A stretch of DNA of 64,000 nt from the NCBI GenBank assembly GCA_013297675.1, contig JAAFHZ010000008.1:1-64000 (forward strand). The letters are read 5' to 3'. The stretch's first letter is position 1. Every line of letters begins with the position of its first letter. The DNA is from Synechococcales cyanobacterium bin59.metabat.ball.084 (GTDB lineage: Bacteria > Cyanobacteriota > Cyanobacteriia > Cyanobacteriales > Chamaesiphonaceae). Below the pieces are notes generated by a model, which worked only from the letters and a program-made list of their open reading frames with translations, searched no databases and had not been told where the DNA came from. The translations under genes were made by a program, and so were the position numbers. Of this stretch, positions 25,711 through 35,597 are shown in pieces.

Positions 25711-25869
25711 ATGCCTTACAGTAATTTCACGATCGGCAAAGTCGAAAAAGACTTCCAGGTAAATGTTGTCACTGGAGTATTCCTTCCAGAGTTTCCATTG
25801 ATTCCACCTCGTCAATGGTTGTCAGACATGAATTGTGGTGGTCGAGAGGTTATTGATCTGCTGAATTAG
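25711..25869 (+). pseudogene. Truncated N-terminal fragment of a cyanobacterial family of MPYSxFT-type proteins
   Basis: A 52-codon frame starting MPYSNFTIGKVEKDFQVNVV and ending TAG. The first 35 residues resemble, from memory, the N-terminus of a roughly 200-residue cyanobacterial family with a restriction-endonuclease-like core. In those proteins the conserved E-x-K region comes after residue 100, so here only the head survives and the last 17 residues do not fit. It is most likely a deletion remnant. The remainder of 25681-26020 shows no gene; the TPP enzyme starts at 26021. Confidence 0.5.
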
Positions 25870-26020
25870 ATTAAAACTTTGAATATACCAGATAATTATC
25901 TTAGTTCTTAAAAGAAGAATTGATTTAGCACTTTCGATCGCTGAGCAAATTTGTCGAACTCCGTGAAGCTTCATCCGTTGCGGTAAAATGGCCGGAGTAT
26001 TTACGCAAGGATGATTCCTC

Positions 26021-28210
26021 ATGACCACCAGCGCACCAGATTTTTGCACCGGCATTCAGTACTTCGCCGAAAAAACCCCTGGAATAGAGCAATATGGACA
26101 GCAGCCCGCCATTGCCAGCGGTCAGAACTCGATTGAACCCGGAAACGCTAATGCCATATTTCAAACTCTGCTCTACGCTGATGCCCTGCGTTATCTAACT
26201 CTACAAATTTGTGCCAGCAAAGCATCTGGGCATCCCGGTGGCTTTGCCAGTCAAGCAGAAGCTTACGCCGCGCTGGTCATGCTCGGTCACAAAAACATCA
26301 TCACCGAAGTTGGCCACCATGCTCCCGGCTTTTATAGCGCGATGTTTTTAGATAAGTCCCTAGAAAAAATGGGCATTACCACCGTGCAGCAGCTCCGCGA
26401 TCGATTCCGGGAAAAACATGGGCTGATTGGTCACTTATCAGGCTTCATTCCAGGCATCTTGGCTCCGGCAGGCCCCTTGGGTCAAGGTCAACACTTTGCG
26501 ATGTCTGCCGCTTTCTTGCATCCCGGCAAGCTCTTTCCTTTTACCGTGGGCGATGGTGGTTTAGGTGAACCCTATATTATGAGTTCCATGCAGCATTTTC
26601 ATACTGCGTTTCCTAAAATCACCAACTTTCTGCCCGTGCTGGTTTGGAACGGCTACAGCCAAGAACATCACAGCATGGTTTCGACAAAAACCACCCCAGA
26701 AATGATTCAGTATTGGCAGGGAAATGGCTTTGAGGAAGTTATTCTTGTAGATGCCAAAGATTTTGATGATCAAAATCAGAGCGGTGCTTATGTCGATAGC
26801 ACTATTTGCTCTTTAGAGAAAAGATTAGCTTTTACAGCAGCAGTGATTGAAGGAGTCGATCGGGCAGCCAAAGCAGCCTTAGGTGGCAAACTGACCGTCT
26901 TTATTATCAAACAGCTCAAAGGTGCGGGCGTACATGCCACCGGCTCTAAGTCTCACAACCTCTATGCTCACCACACGATCGATAACGCCGACATCATCAA
27001 AGGTCTCCAAAATCGCGCACTACATCCCGATGCCTGGGCTTTAGTGCGCACCAACTGCGAACGAGCAGGTGGTGGCTCGTCTTCTCAAGTGGCCGTAACC
27101 GAATCGGTATTGCCAATGGTTGATCTCGGCACCTTGCCACTGCAAGAATTCCCAATCGGTGGCGATCCACAAGTAGCGACTACTGCTATGGGTAAACTGG
27201 TGGGCTACGTGGGTCAAAAAGATCCGAAGTTTTTAGTAACCAACGCCGATGGCAACGAAGCTTCGGGAATTGCCAATATCAACCAAGCCCTCAAAATTGT
27301 CCACCCCACCACTGATGACCTATATAACCAGGCTCCCAATGGCCAAGTTTATGAGCCATTGAGCGAAGATGCTTGTGCCGGGATGGCCGCTGGTTTAGCG
27401 CTAATGGGTGCTCGATCGCTCTGGTGCTCCTATGAATCTTTTGCCATTAACGGTCTGCCCATTTGGCAAACTGTCACCCAAGGCATGGCCGAACTCCGTC
27501 GCCCGACACCTTCTACCATCACTCTCTATACCGCTGGTGCTTTAGAACAGGGTCGCAACGGCTGGACACATCAACGCCCCGAAGTTGAAGCTTACTTCGC
27601 TTCTATGATGCGCAACGGCAACGTCTTTCCGGTATTTCCGCCCGATGCCAACAGCATCCAGGCTTGCTACGACTGGGCATTGACTACCCAAAATAAAGGG
27701 ATTGTGATTACGGCCAGTAAATCCCCGCTGCCCATTCGGACTACCTTGGCACAAACTAAACAGGGCTTGATTGATGGCTCGATCGAACTCCAAGTCATTC
27801 CTGGTCAAAAAACCGTGGTGCTAGCTGTAATTGGCGATATGACATTGGCTCCGGCCTACGCCGCTGCCGCTGCTTTAGCAGAACAAGGCATTGGCAGCAA
27901 AATCATCTCAGTCATCAATCCTCGCCGTCTTTATCGCTCTACCGATGTGGCCTGGGATACTTGCAGTGAACCAGATGATGGCTTTTTGAGCGATGCTGCT
28001 TTCCAAAAAGCCTTTGGTGGCGATGCGCTGATTGGGATTACCGGCGGTGCCCCAGCGATGTTAGAGCCAATTATGCTGCGATCGACTGCTCCTCGGGATA
28101 CTTTTGCTTGGAAGCGCGGTGAAACCACGGCGACGGCTGGAGAGTTGATGGAGTTTAACGGCATTACTGCTGCTAAGGTGGTCGATCGGGCAAAGGCATT
28201 ACTGGGTTAA
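26021..28210 (+). CDS. Transketolase/phosphoketolase-like thiamine diphosphate enzyme
   Basis: A 729-residue TPP enzyme. The N-terminal Pyr/PP part has the transketolase-like motif ASKASGHPGGFASQAEAYA near residue 65, GLIGHLSGF, GPLGQGQHFAMSAAF, and the cofactor motif VGDGGLGEPY followed about 25 residues later by the LVWNGYSQEHHSM segment. The second half holds YEPLSEDACAGMAAGLALMGARSLWCSYESFA (catalytic Glu region) and ALEQGRNGWTHQRPEVEAYFASMMRNGNVFPVFPPD, which is closest to phosphoketolases. It looks like the Sll0529-type protein of Synechocystis, variously called transketolase-like or phosphoketolase. The substrate (xylulose-5-P or fructose-6-P) is unproven. It has no genetic partner here. 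Confidence 0.72.
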   Translation: MTTSAPDFCTGIQYFAEKTPGIEQYGQQPAIASGQNSIEPGNANAIFQTLLYADALRYLTLQICASKASGHPGGFASQAEAYAALVMLGHKNIITEVGHHAPGFYSAMFLDKSLEKMGITTVQQLRDRFREKHGLIGHLSGFIPGILAPAGPLGQGQHFAMSAAFLHPGKLFPFTVGDGGLGEPYIMSSMQHFHTAFPKITNFLPVLVWNGYSQEHHSMVSTKTTPEMIQYWQGNGFEEVILVDAKDFDDQNQSGAYVDSTICSLEKRLAFTAAVIEGVDRAAKAALGGKLTVFIIKQLKGAGVHATGSKSHNLYAHHTIDNADIIKGLQNRALHPDAWALVRTNCERAGGGSSSQVAVTESVLPMVDLGTLPLQEFPIGGDPQVATTAMGKLVGYVGQKDPKFLVTNADGNEASGIANINQALKIVHPTTDDLYNQAPNGQVYEPLSEDACAGMAAGLALMGARSLWCSYESFAINGLPIWQTVTQGMAELRRPTPSTITLYTAGALEQGRNGWTHQRPEVEAYFASMMRNGNVFPVFPPDANSIQACYDWALTTQNKGIVITASKSPLPIRTTLAQTKQGLIDGSIELQVIPGQKTVVLAVIGDMTLAPAYAAAAALAEQGIGSKIISVINPRRLYRSTDVAWDTCSEPDDGFLSDAAFQKAFGGDALIGITGGAPAMLEPIMLRSTAPRDTFAWKRGETTATAGELMEFNGITAAKVVDRAKALLG

Positions 28211-28273
28211 TCAATATCAAAATCCGCTGATCCGGCTGATACCAAATCTAGCCAGATTCCTGTAATGTATTAG

Positions 28274-29590
<1,317 letters not shown>

Positions 29591-29607
29591 TAAACCAGCT
29601 TAAATTT

Positions 29608-29640
29608 AAAGGAGCATTCTTAACGAATGCTCCTTTTTTA
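29608..29640 (+). terminator. Intrinsic terminator after ahcY
   Basis: A perfect 12-bp stem (AAAGGAGCATTC, 29608-29619, with GAATGCTCCTTT, 29625-29636), a 5-base loop and a run of T. The stem's own A and T ends make it usable from both sides, and it also lies 12 bp beyond the stop of the convergent gene at 29652. Confidence 0.92.
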
Positions 29641-29651
29641 CGAATTAACTT

Positions 29652-30374
29652 TCAAGAATAGGGGAATTGTTGAACTACGATTTTATAGCTATGAAATGGA
29701 ATGCTGGTGCGGCGTTTGATGTCTATAACCGATCGATATTCACCGTTACTTTCTCGTTCCGCCACAATTTTTTTGGCAACATTACCATTAAGTCCAGCCA
29801 TGACTAATTCATCGATCGACATCACATTTAAACGCTGCCAAGAGTACTCCATTTCTTTGTTACTGTTGTAAGTAAAAATTACATTGCCAGCTAGCTTGCC
29901 AATGTAAGATTCTGGTAAGCCCGCAACTTCTGATAGCTCTTCTACATGGGTGAAAATATAGCCTTCATTCTTCAGCGATTCAATATCATTCGCATAGACG
30001 ATCGGTAGTCCTAATACTCTTACTAATTCGTCTTTAGAACAGCTATTAATATCTAACTGAGCTTTGGCAATAGGCATGGCTTGATATTGAGCAAGATTGT
30101 GAAAACCTGGTAACTCTGGGTTCTTGGCCGTCTTCCGCAAAAAAGCATCCTTGATATTAAAAGAAATAAAAATCTGCGCCATCCAAGCAACATAAAATAC
30201 GGCACTGGAAGTAGAAAGTAATGAAACCGTCAAAATCCCTGCTCCCAAATACATCCATTTAGCGGTGTTAGCTTTGTTACCAGCATAGACAAGGGCCATA
30301 CTGCCAAACACTGGTACCAATGAAAGCCATACCCAGGCGGGTGTTGGACTATTTTTAGGAGTTGGCTCTAACAT
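29652..30374 (-). CDS. Membrane protein with ComEA-like helix-hairpin-helix domain
   Basis: 240 residues. Three hydrophobic segments in the first 75 residues (WVWLSLVPVFGSMALVYAG, WMYLGAGILTVSLLS, AVFYVAWMAQIFISF) anchor it. A helix-hairpin-helix domain follows (QLDINSCSKDELVRVLGLPIVYANDIESL, TOPRIM-independent DNA-binding style), and a second, weaker one lies at 185-235 (MSIDELVMAGLNGNVAKKIVAERESNGEYRSVIDI). Similar pairs occur in ComEA and in secreted or membrane DNA-binding proteins. A link to DNA uptake is possible but unsupported by neighbours, which are other small membrane proteins. Confidence 0.7.
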   Translation of the reverse strand: MLEPTPKNSPTPAWVWLSLVPVFGSMALVYAGNKANTAKWMYLGAGILTVSLLSTSSAVFYVAWMAQIFISFNIKDAFLRKTAKNPELPGFHNLAQYQAMPIAKAQLDINSCSKDELVRVLGLPIVYANDIESLKNEGYIFTHVEELSEVAGLPESYIGKLAGNVIFTYNSNKEMEYSWQRLNVMSIDELVMAGLNGNVAKKIVAERESNGEYRSVIDIKRRTSIPFHSYKIVVQQFPYS

Positions 30375-30444
30375 GATGATAGCAATATGAACAGAATTTA
30401 GATCCTGTGTAAATTATGAATAAATAGCAAATTCAACAACCAAC

Positions 30445-30807
30445 TTAGATCGAATCTAATAGCTTCCGGCGCTTACCTTCATACTCTTCGGCAGTGATCA
30501 CCCCGTTATCGTAAAGGTTTTTCAGTTCACCCAAAGTTGCCGCTTTATCCCGAGAAGATTCTTGAGCGATATAGTTATTGCTAGTATAAGCCGGAGTAAT
30601 AATACCGGCATTGTATCTGGCATCAAAAGATTCATCAGGGGTGAGTAGCAATCCAATAAAATCAAAAAAAGCTAGCAAAGAAGGAATCAAAGTCCAGCAG
30701 AACAGCAAGTAGAGCACCCCTGCAACATTGCTACCTAAATAAAACTTGTGTACTCCAACCCCACCAAAAGTAAATGCCAATAATGCTGCAACAATTTTGT
30801 TTCTCAT
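30445..30807 (-). CDS. TM2 domain protein with C-terminal SHOCT motif
   Basis: 120 residues. The TM2 domain (KIVAALLAFTFGGVGVHKFYLGSNVAGVLYLLFCWTLIPSLLAFFDFIGLL) has two membrane helices joined by the GxHxFYLG motif. The C-terminal 30 residues (LGELKNLYDNGVITAEEYEGKRRKLL) are a SHOCT oligomerisation motif. Function of TM2-SHOCT proteins is unknown. It lies in a run of three small membrane-protein genes on the minus strand (30849, 30445, 29652). Confidence 0.88.
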   Translation of the reverse strand: MRNKIVAALLAFTFGGVGVHKFYLGSNVAGVLYLLFCWTLIPSLLAFFDFIGLLLTPDESFDARYNAGIITPAYTSNNYIAQESSRDKAATLGELKNLYDNGVITAEEYEGKRRKLLDSI

Positions 30808-30848
30808 GGTCGTCTATGAAAGATAATATTTTGCAAGTTGTTTAAATT

Positions 30849-31055
30849 TTACTTCTTGGCTATGGATCTTTTCTGTACTAAAAAGTAAAGAATCAAGAAG
30901 CCCACCTGAAATTCCATTAAAGTAGCGTATCCTCGCACCACATAGGGCAAATCTAAGCTCGAATTAAACGAAAAAACAGCCAAACCCATGAGCGCATAAG
31001 GTAGCATTTTGCCTAGCGTCTTGCGACCAACTCGAATTTCCTCCTGATCTAACAT
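30849..31055 (-). CDS. Small membrane protein, unknown
   Basis: A 68-residue protein with two likely membrane segments (about 17-32 and 45-62) separated by SSLDLPYVVRG and ending in KKRSIAKK-like basic residues. It has no recognised family. It is 41 bp upstream of the TM2 gene and probably in the same transcript. Predicted positively charged ends put both termini inside. Confidence in coding is moderate. Confidence 0.6.
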   Translation of the reverse strand: MLDQEEIRVGRKTLGKMLPYALMGLAVFSFNSSLDLPYVVRGYATLMEFQVGFLILYFLVQKRSIAKK

Positions 31056-31215
31056 ACAATTCTCGGGGTTTCTGAACGTTAAGTTTGGTTAGCAATTGTT
31101 AAATTGTAATTGAAAGCACAGAAACGATCTTTTCCAACCGTACTGTGGCTTAGTTACAACTTTACCCATTATCCACAGCCATTCTAACACGGCTAAATTG
31201 TTTGCTATGGGAAAG

Positions 31216-32571
31216 CTAGCAGGCTTTGCTTAGTCGCACCATGAAGAAGCCATCCATCTGATGGTGGTGCGGCCAAATAGTCACATAGCCCTCGGCATCA
31301 GCCAAAGTGCCCAGAAAACCCCGAGGTGTCATGATCTTCCATTCAGGATGAGCAGCTAAAAAAGGCTGAATGACCTGGGCATTTTCGATCGGGTGCACTG
31401 TACAAGTGGCGTAAACCAACGTACCGCCGGGTTTCACCCAGCTAGCACAGCTTGCTAATAGCTCGGCTTGCAGTTTACCCAGCTCTTGGACATTTGCCAG
31501 AGTCTTTTGCCAGCGGGCATCGGCTCGGCGATGCAAGGTGCCCAGCCCGGAACAAGGAGCATCTAACAACACTCGATCGACCTTCCCCACCAAATCGGCC
31601 TGCTGTCGGCCATCGCCAGTGCTAATGTGCACAGACTGTAAACCCAGCCGCTCACAGTTTTGGGTTACTTGTTTTAAGCGGGACGGGCTAGAATCGATCG
31701 ACCAAATTACTCCTTGATCGTTCATTAGCTCTGCGATATGAGTAGTCTTGCCTCCAGGGGCAGCACAGGCATCTACCACCAATTCTCCGGGCTGCGGATC
31801 TAAGAGGTTGGCAACTAGCTGGGCGCTGCTGTCTTGCACCGACCACCAAGCTTCGCTATAGCCCGGTAGGCGAGGAATTGCCCCAACTTTTCCGGTGAGG
31901 CGAATTCCTTGCTCTAAGTATTCGATCGGCACTGCCGTAATGCCAGCCTCCCGTAAAGCTGCTAAAACTGTTGCTCGATCGGTCTTAAGCTTATTTACCC
32001 GCAGGTCGATCGAGGGCGATTGGTTGAAATAAGTACAGAGTTCGATCGTGCCAGTCTCCCCCAGCACCTCTAGCCAATGCTCCACCAACCAATCAGGGAA
32101 GCTATACTCTACACCGATTTTTTCTGCCAAAGAATCACTCTGATGCCAATTACTTACCAATGATTCTTGTTGACGTTGATATTCCCTTAAAACCCCATTA
32201 GTCAGGGCAGCTAACCCCGCCAATCCATTGGTTTTGGCCAAGTTTACCGTAGTATTTACTGCCGCCGAAGGGGGAATTCGATCCATGTAACGCAGTTGAT
32301 AAATTCCGAGCTGCAATAACAAGCGCAGATCACTAGTGGGTTTTTCGGGTTTGCGCAGGAGTCGATCGATCAGCACATTCAAAGTGCGCTGTTGACGCAC
32401 AGCGCCATAGACCAATTCGGTGGCTAACTGGCGATCTAAGTTAGATAAAATGGCGCGGTTTCCGGCTTTTTCGAGGGCATCATCGGCATGTTTGCCTCGG
32501 ACTACTTGACGTAGGGCAGAGAGGGCAACCGATCGGGGATCGCTGGTAGGAGGAGATGGAGCTGATGGCAA
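31216..32571 (-). CDS. rsmB: 16S rRNA (cytosine-967-C5)-methyltransferase
   Basis: A 451-residue RNA methyltransferase of the RsmB/Fmu family. An N-terminal NusB-like RNA-binding domain (residues 10-150: ALSALRQVVRGKHADDALEK, LATELVYGAVRQQRTLNVLID, QLRYMDRIPPSAAVNTTVNLAK) precedes the SAM domain. Motif I is VDACAAPGGKTTHIAEL, the first cysteine motif is LDAPCSGLGTLHRRADARW and the catalytic cysteine lies in VYATCTVHPIENAQVI. It methylates C967 of 16S rRNA. The length is normal. It is not obviously in an operon; cbiT lies 94 bp upstream on the same strand. Confidence 0.93.
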   Translation of the reverse strand: MPSAPSPPTSDPRSVALSALRQVVRGKHADDALEKAGNRAILSNLDRQLATELVYGAVRQQRTLNVLIDRLLRKPEKPTSDLRLLLQLGIYQLRYMDRIPPSAAVNTTVNLAKTNGLAGLAALTNGVLREYQRQQESLVSNWHQSDSLAEKIGVEYSFPDWLVEHWLEVLGETGTIELCTYFNQSPSIDLRVNKLKTDRATVLAALREAGITAVPIEYLEQGIRLTGKVGAIPRLPGYSEAWWSVQDSSAQLVANLLDPQPGELVVDACAAPGGKTTHIAELMNDQGVIWSIDSSPSRLKQVTQNCERLGLQSVHISTGDGRQQADLVGKVDRVLLDAPCSGLGTLHRRADARWQKTLANVQELGKLQAELLASCASWVKPGGTLVYATCTVHPIENAQVIQPFLAAHPEWKIMTPRGFLGTLADAEGYVTIWPHHHQMDGFFMVRLSKAC

Positions 32572-32665
32572 AATGATCCTGAGGCAAAAAACTGCTCTCT
32601 ACTGTAGATCAAAAAGTAACTTAGTATTTGAGAACTACTATTCTTCCAGCCGTTCAGTTCAGACC

Positions 32666-33289
32666 CTAAGCATCTAGCTTCTCGGCACTCAAAATAAAAA
32701 TCGGATCTACTGCCACCAAACTTCGACTAGTCCCGCGCATTTCTAGGCGATTAATCGCAGCTTGGACAACCTCGACCTGGCGACCATGCAGTTGATCGAA
32801 AGTACTCAACACACTAAAAAGATTTTCTAGATTGCTGGCAGTGACTACCACCCGACCATGAATTGGCAACAAAGACCATACCGCTTGCAGAATTTCAGCC
32901 AAATATCGACCACCCTCAATACATACTCGTTGGGGCTGATCCTTGATATCTGCCAAACATTCTGGCGCACTACCTTCTACGATCTGGACATTCGGTACCC
33001 CAAAAATTTCACAGTTATGGCGAATCAAGCTAGCCACCTCTTCATCCCGCTCGATCGCGATAATCTTGCCTTTTGGACAAAGCAACCCAGTTTCTACTGG
33101 AATCGTCCCAGTCCCCGCCCCAATATCCCAAACCACCGAATCTAGCTCCAGGCGCAGCGCCGCAATCATCAGCAACCGCACCTCCCGCTGCGTCATGGGA
33201 ATACCTGGAATCTGCTCAAATAGGTTATCAGGAATGCCGGGAGTAATGTATTTCCAAAGTCGGTCGCTGGAGGTAGAGATATCAGTCAT
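32666..33289 (-). CDS. cbiT: Cobalt-precorrin-7 (C15)-methyltransferase / decarboxylase, CbiT type
   Basis: A 207-residue class I SAM methyltransferase. The entry GIPDNLFEQIPGIPMTQREVRLLMIAALRL is the CbiT/CobL-C signature, and the SAM loop is VVWDIGAGTGTIPVETGLL followed by IIAIERDEE. CbiT methylates C15 and decarboxylates the acetate side chain at C12 in anaerobic cobalamin synthesis. The CbiE half is absent, as in cyanobacteria that encode the two separately. No cobalamin riboswitch was seen in the upstream spacer. Confidence 0.85.
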   Translation of the reverse strand: MTDISTSSDRLWKYITPGIPDNLFEQIPGIPMTQREVRLLMIAALRLELDSVVWDIGAGTGTIPVETGLLCPKGKIIAIERDEEVASLIRHNCEIFGVPNVQIVEGSAPECLADIKDQPQRVCIEGGRYLAEILQAVWSLLPIHGRVVVTASNLENLFSVLSTFDQLHGRQVEVVQAAINRLEMRGTSRSLVAVDPIFILSAEKLDA

Positions 33290-33312
33290 GATGTTTTCCT
33301 GAATTAATGGAG

Positions 33313-33867
33313 CTAGCGAATAAAGTTGTTTTTAGCAGGAGTTTTAAAATCTTGCTTGAATTTTTGTTTGGTTAATTCTTCTATTTTAATATCTATCTGT
33401 TTTTGGATTTCTTTTTGGTTCACTCGTCGCGCGTAAATTTTCAAATATTTAATTGCGTCTTCTGTACTACCAGCATTTTCTTTAACCTGAGCTAATACCA
33501 AATAATCGGCAGTAGAAATATTCGGTGAAATATCCCCATAGAATTTCAGCATATACGGTAATGCCACCGTTGCCAGAAACACCAAGAAAATATAAGACAT
33601 TCGCACGTCCAATTTATTGCTTTCCACTAGATACATAGCTAGCGAAAACAACAAAACCAAGATGAAAATAATTAACATCAAATAAGGGTCTTGAAAAAAT
33701 TGATTGGCGATCGTCCCAGCATCACTGCCCGCTCTGCCAATACAAAAACCCACTAACCCCAGAGTGATCGGAAACGTAAACGGCTTGACCCCAGCGCCTT
33801 TACCACTAAGATGAAAAATCAATGATAAAATACTGGCTACTCCTGCCAAGATATTCCAAATATCCAT
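33313..33867 (-). CDS. Membrane protein with four hydrophobic segments, unknown
   Basis: 184 residues. Hydrophobic stretches lie at about 5-20, 31-46, 60-81 and 90-107. A soluble, helix-rich C-terminal third follows with a TPR-like feel (ADYLVLAQVKENAGSTEDAIKYLKIYARRVNQ) and a basic tail. I do not recognise the family. It is 23 bp upstream of cbiT on the same strand, so the two may be cotranscribed, but nothing ties it to cobalamin synthesis. Confidence 0.65.
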   Translation of the reverse strand: MDIWNILAGVASILSLIFHLSGKGAGVKPFTFPITLGLVGFCIGRAGSDAGTIANQFFQDPYLMLIIFILVLLFSLAMYLVESNKLDVRMSYIFLVFLATVALPYMLKFYGDISPNISTADYLVLAQVKENAGSTEDAIKYLKIYARRVNQKEIQKQIDIKIEELTKQKFKQDFKTPAKNNFIR

Positions 33868-34026
33868 TGTGCCTCTCAGCAGTAAAAAAAATCAGCCAAC
33901 CGTAGACAATACCTTTGCACAAGGGTAGCAGAGTTTTGCAAAAGTTGTATGGAAGTCATTACTGCTACCTGATCTGGGATAATTGGATAGATATATTCAT
34001 CGATCGAATCCACCGGTCTAAATCCT

Positions 34027-34881
34027 ATGGCACATTTGCGGGCGAAAATTCGGCGTTACGCGAGTTTCTGCTGTTTATTAGCCAGCTTGCTCTGGCTCGG
34101 GGGCTGTTTTCTGGCCAATCCAGAATCCCCCAACAGCAACCCAAACCTGTTACTTGGTAATCCTAGCAAGGCCGATCGGGGAAATCCCGAAAATTACCTA
34201 ATGCTCAAACCCCAGTACGTGTTGTCTTACTCCCGCAGCAAAGGCATTCCCAACTGGGTTTCCTGGCGTTTAACTGCCGATAACTTAGCCATCAGAGGTA
34301 CCAGCAAACGCCAAAACGATTTTCGCCCAGATCCAGATCTACCTAGTGACTGGCCAGCCACTGAAACCCGAGACTATACTGGCAGCGGATTCGATCGAGG
34401 CCACATGACCAATTCTGAAGATCGCAGCAGCAACCCGATCGACAACTCCGCCACCTTTTTGATGACCAATATTATTCCCCAAGCTCCCGATAACAATCGC
34501 GGGGTATGGGTACAGCTCGAAAACTACTGTCGAGAGCTAGCCAGAGCGGGTAAGGAGCTATATATAATCGCTGGCCCCCAAGGACAAGGAGGAGTGGGTG
34601 AAAAAGGGGCTTTAAAGAAATTACCCAAAGGCCAGTTAGTCCCAGCTACAACCTGGAAGGTCGTGCTAGTGACCGAGCCAGGTCGAGGCATAAATGGCAT
34701 TAGCAAAAATACCCGTGCTTTTGCTGTATCTATTCCCAACGTCCAAGGGGTTAAAAACAACGATTGGCGCAGCTATCGCAAAACTGTGCGAGAACTCGAA
34801 AAAAGCACTGGCTATGACTTTTTCTCAGCGCTACCTACGGATATCCAAGAGGCGATCGAAAACCGCGAAGACTCTAACTGA
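34027..34881 (+). CDS. DNA/RNA non-specific endonuclease, exported (NucA-like)
   Basis: 284 residues. A basic start and hydrophobic core (ASFCCLLASLLWLGGC) end in a lipobox-like LGGC, so it may be a lipoprotein with Cys27 lipidated. The nuclease domain has the beta-beta-alpha-metal signature GFDRGHMTNSEDR (catalytic DRGH His) and the metal Asn in TFLMTNIIPQAPDNNRGVW, then ENYCRELARAGKELYIIAGP. This is the family of Anabaena NucA and Serratia nuclease, which degrade extracellular or incoming DNA and RNA. No NuiA-type inhibitor gene is adjacent. Its 3' end overlaps the convergent Lon-N gene by 8 bp. Confidence 0.92.
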   Translation: MAHLRAKIRRYASFCCLLASLLWLGGCFLANPESPNSNPNLLLGNPSKADRGNPENYLMLKPQYVLSYSRSKGIPNWVSWRLTADNLAIRGTSKRQNDFRPDPDLPSDWPATETRDYTGSGFDRGHMTNSEDRSSNPIDNSATFLMTNIIPQAPDNNRGVWVQLENYCRELARAGKELYIIAGPQGQGGVGEKGALKKLPKGQLVPATTWKVVLVTEPGRGINGISKNTRAFAVSIPNVQGVKNNDWRSYRKTVRELEKSTGYDFFSALPTDIQEAIENREDSN

Positions 34882-35512
34882 GGACATCTTTAAGTGCAGT
34901 CCGAGCCGCCAAATGATTACGAGTCGAAAGCAGAATTTCTGCTTCCCGCTCTAGTCGATCGGCAGTACTTTGCATTTCTAACAATGCCTGCTGTTCAGCG
35001 GCTACGCCATATAAATTGCTAGCTACCCAATAAGATAATTCGATCGGAGAACTGGGTAAGGTTTCTGGCAACTCAATCAACTGATCAGTCAACTTAGCAG
35101 AAAGTCCCACCACATCTTGCAGCAGCACTTCTACTTCACTGGCCAAAGTAGATAAATCTTTGGGGGTCGGCGCATCTTCAATCCATTCTACCAAGCCCAC
35201 CCGATAGGGTTTTTCGCGCACGTAGTCCAACACCCGGAAACGCTGCTGCCCCAAAGTCAGAATTTTCATCCGATCATCGGGCATCCGCTGGAAGTGAATC
35301 ACCTCCGCACAACAGCCCACCACCGTAGGCTCTTCTCTAACGGGGTCCCACATCAACACGCCAAATCGTCGATCGGTTTCCATGATGGTGTTCATCATGA
35401 TCCGATAGCGAAACTCAAAAATGTGCAGCGGTAAAGGTCGCCCCGGAAATAGCACCACCTCTGGCAAGGGGAACAGTGGCAGTTCGCGCACAGCGATCGA
35501 AGAAGAAGCCAT
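34874..35512 (-). CDS. Lon N-terminal (substrate-binding) domain protein
   Basis: 212 residues with the Lon N domain but no ATPase or protease part. The start is RELPLFPLPEVVLFPGRPLPLHIFEFRYRIMM and continues through GTVAEV-like EEPTVVGCCAEVIHF and ILTLGQQRFRVLDY. A helical second half matches the cyanobacterial and plant LON-domain proteins. Function unknown, possibly substrate adaptor. It is conserved in photosynthetic organisms. The ATG at 35512 gives the expected N-terminus. Confidence 0.88.
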   Translation of the reverse strand: MASSSIAVRELPLFPLPEVVLFPGRPLPLHIFEFRYRIMMNTIMETDRRFGVLMWDPVREEPTVVGCCAEVIHFQRMPDDRMKILTLGQQRFRVLDYVREKPYRVGLVEWIEDAPTPKDLSTLASEVEVLLQDVVGLSAKLTDQLIELPETLPSSPIELSYWVASNLYGVAAEQQALLEMQSTADRLEREAEILLSTRNHLAARTALKDVLS

Positions 35513-35597
35513 AGGTGTGTCTAAAAAAAATTGCTCTGCTCTAATTTAGCGGATCTATAGCCTCTCCGACAATTTCCGGGCAATTTCCGGGCAATTT

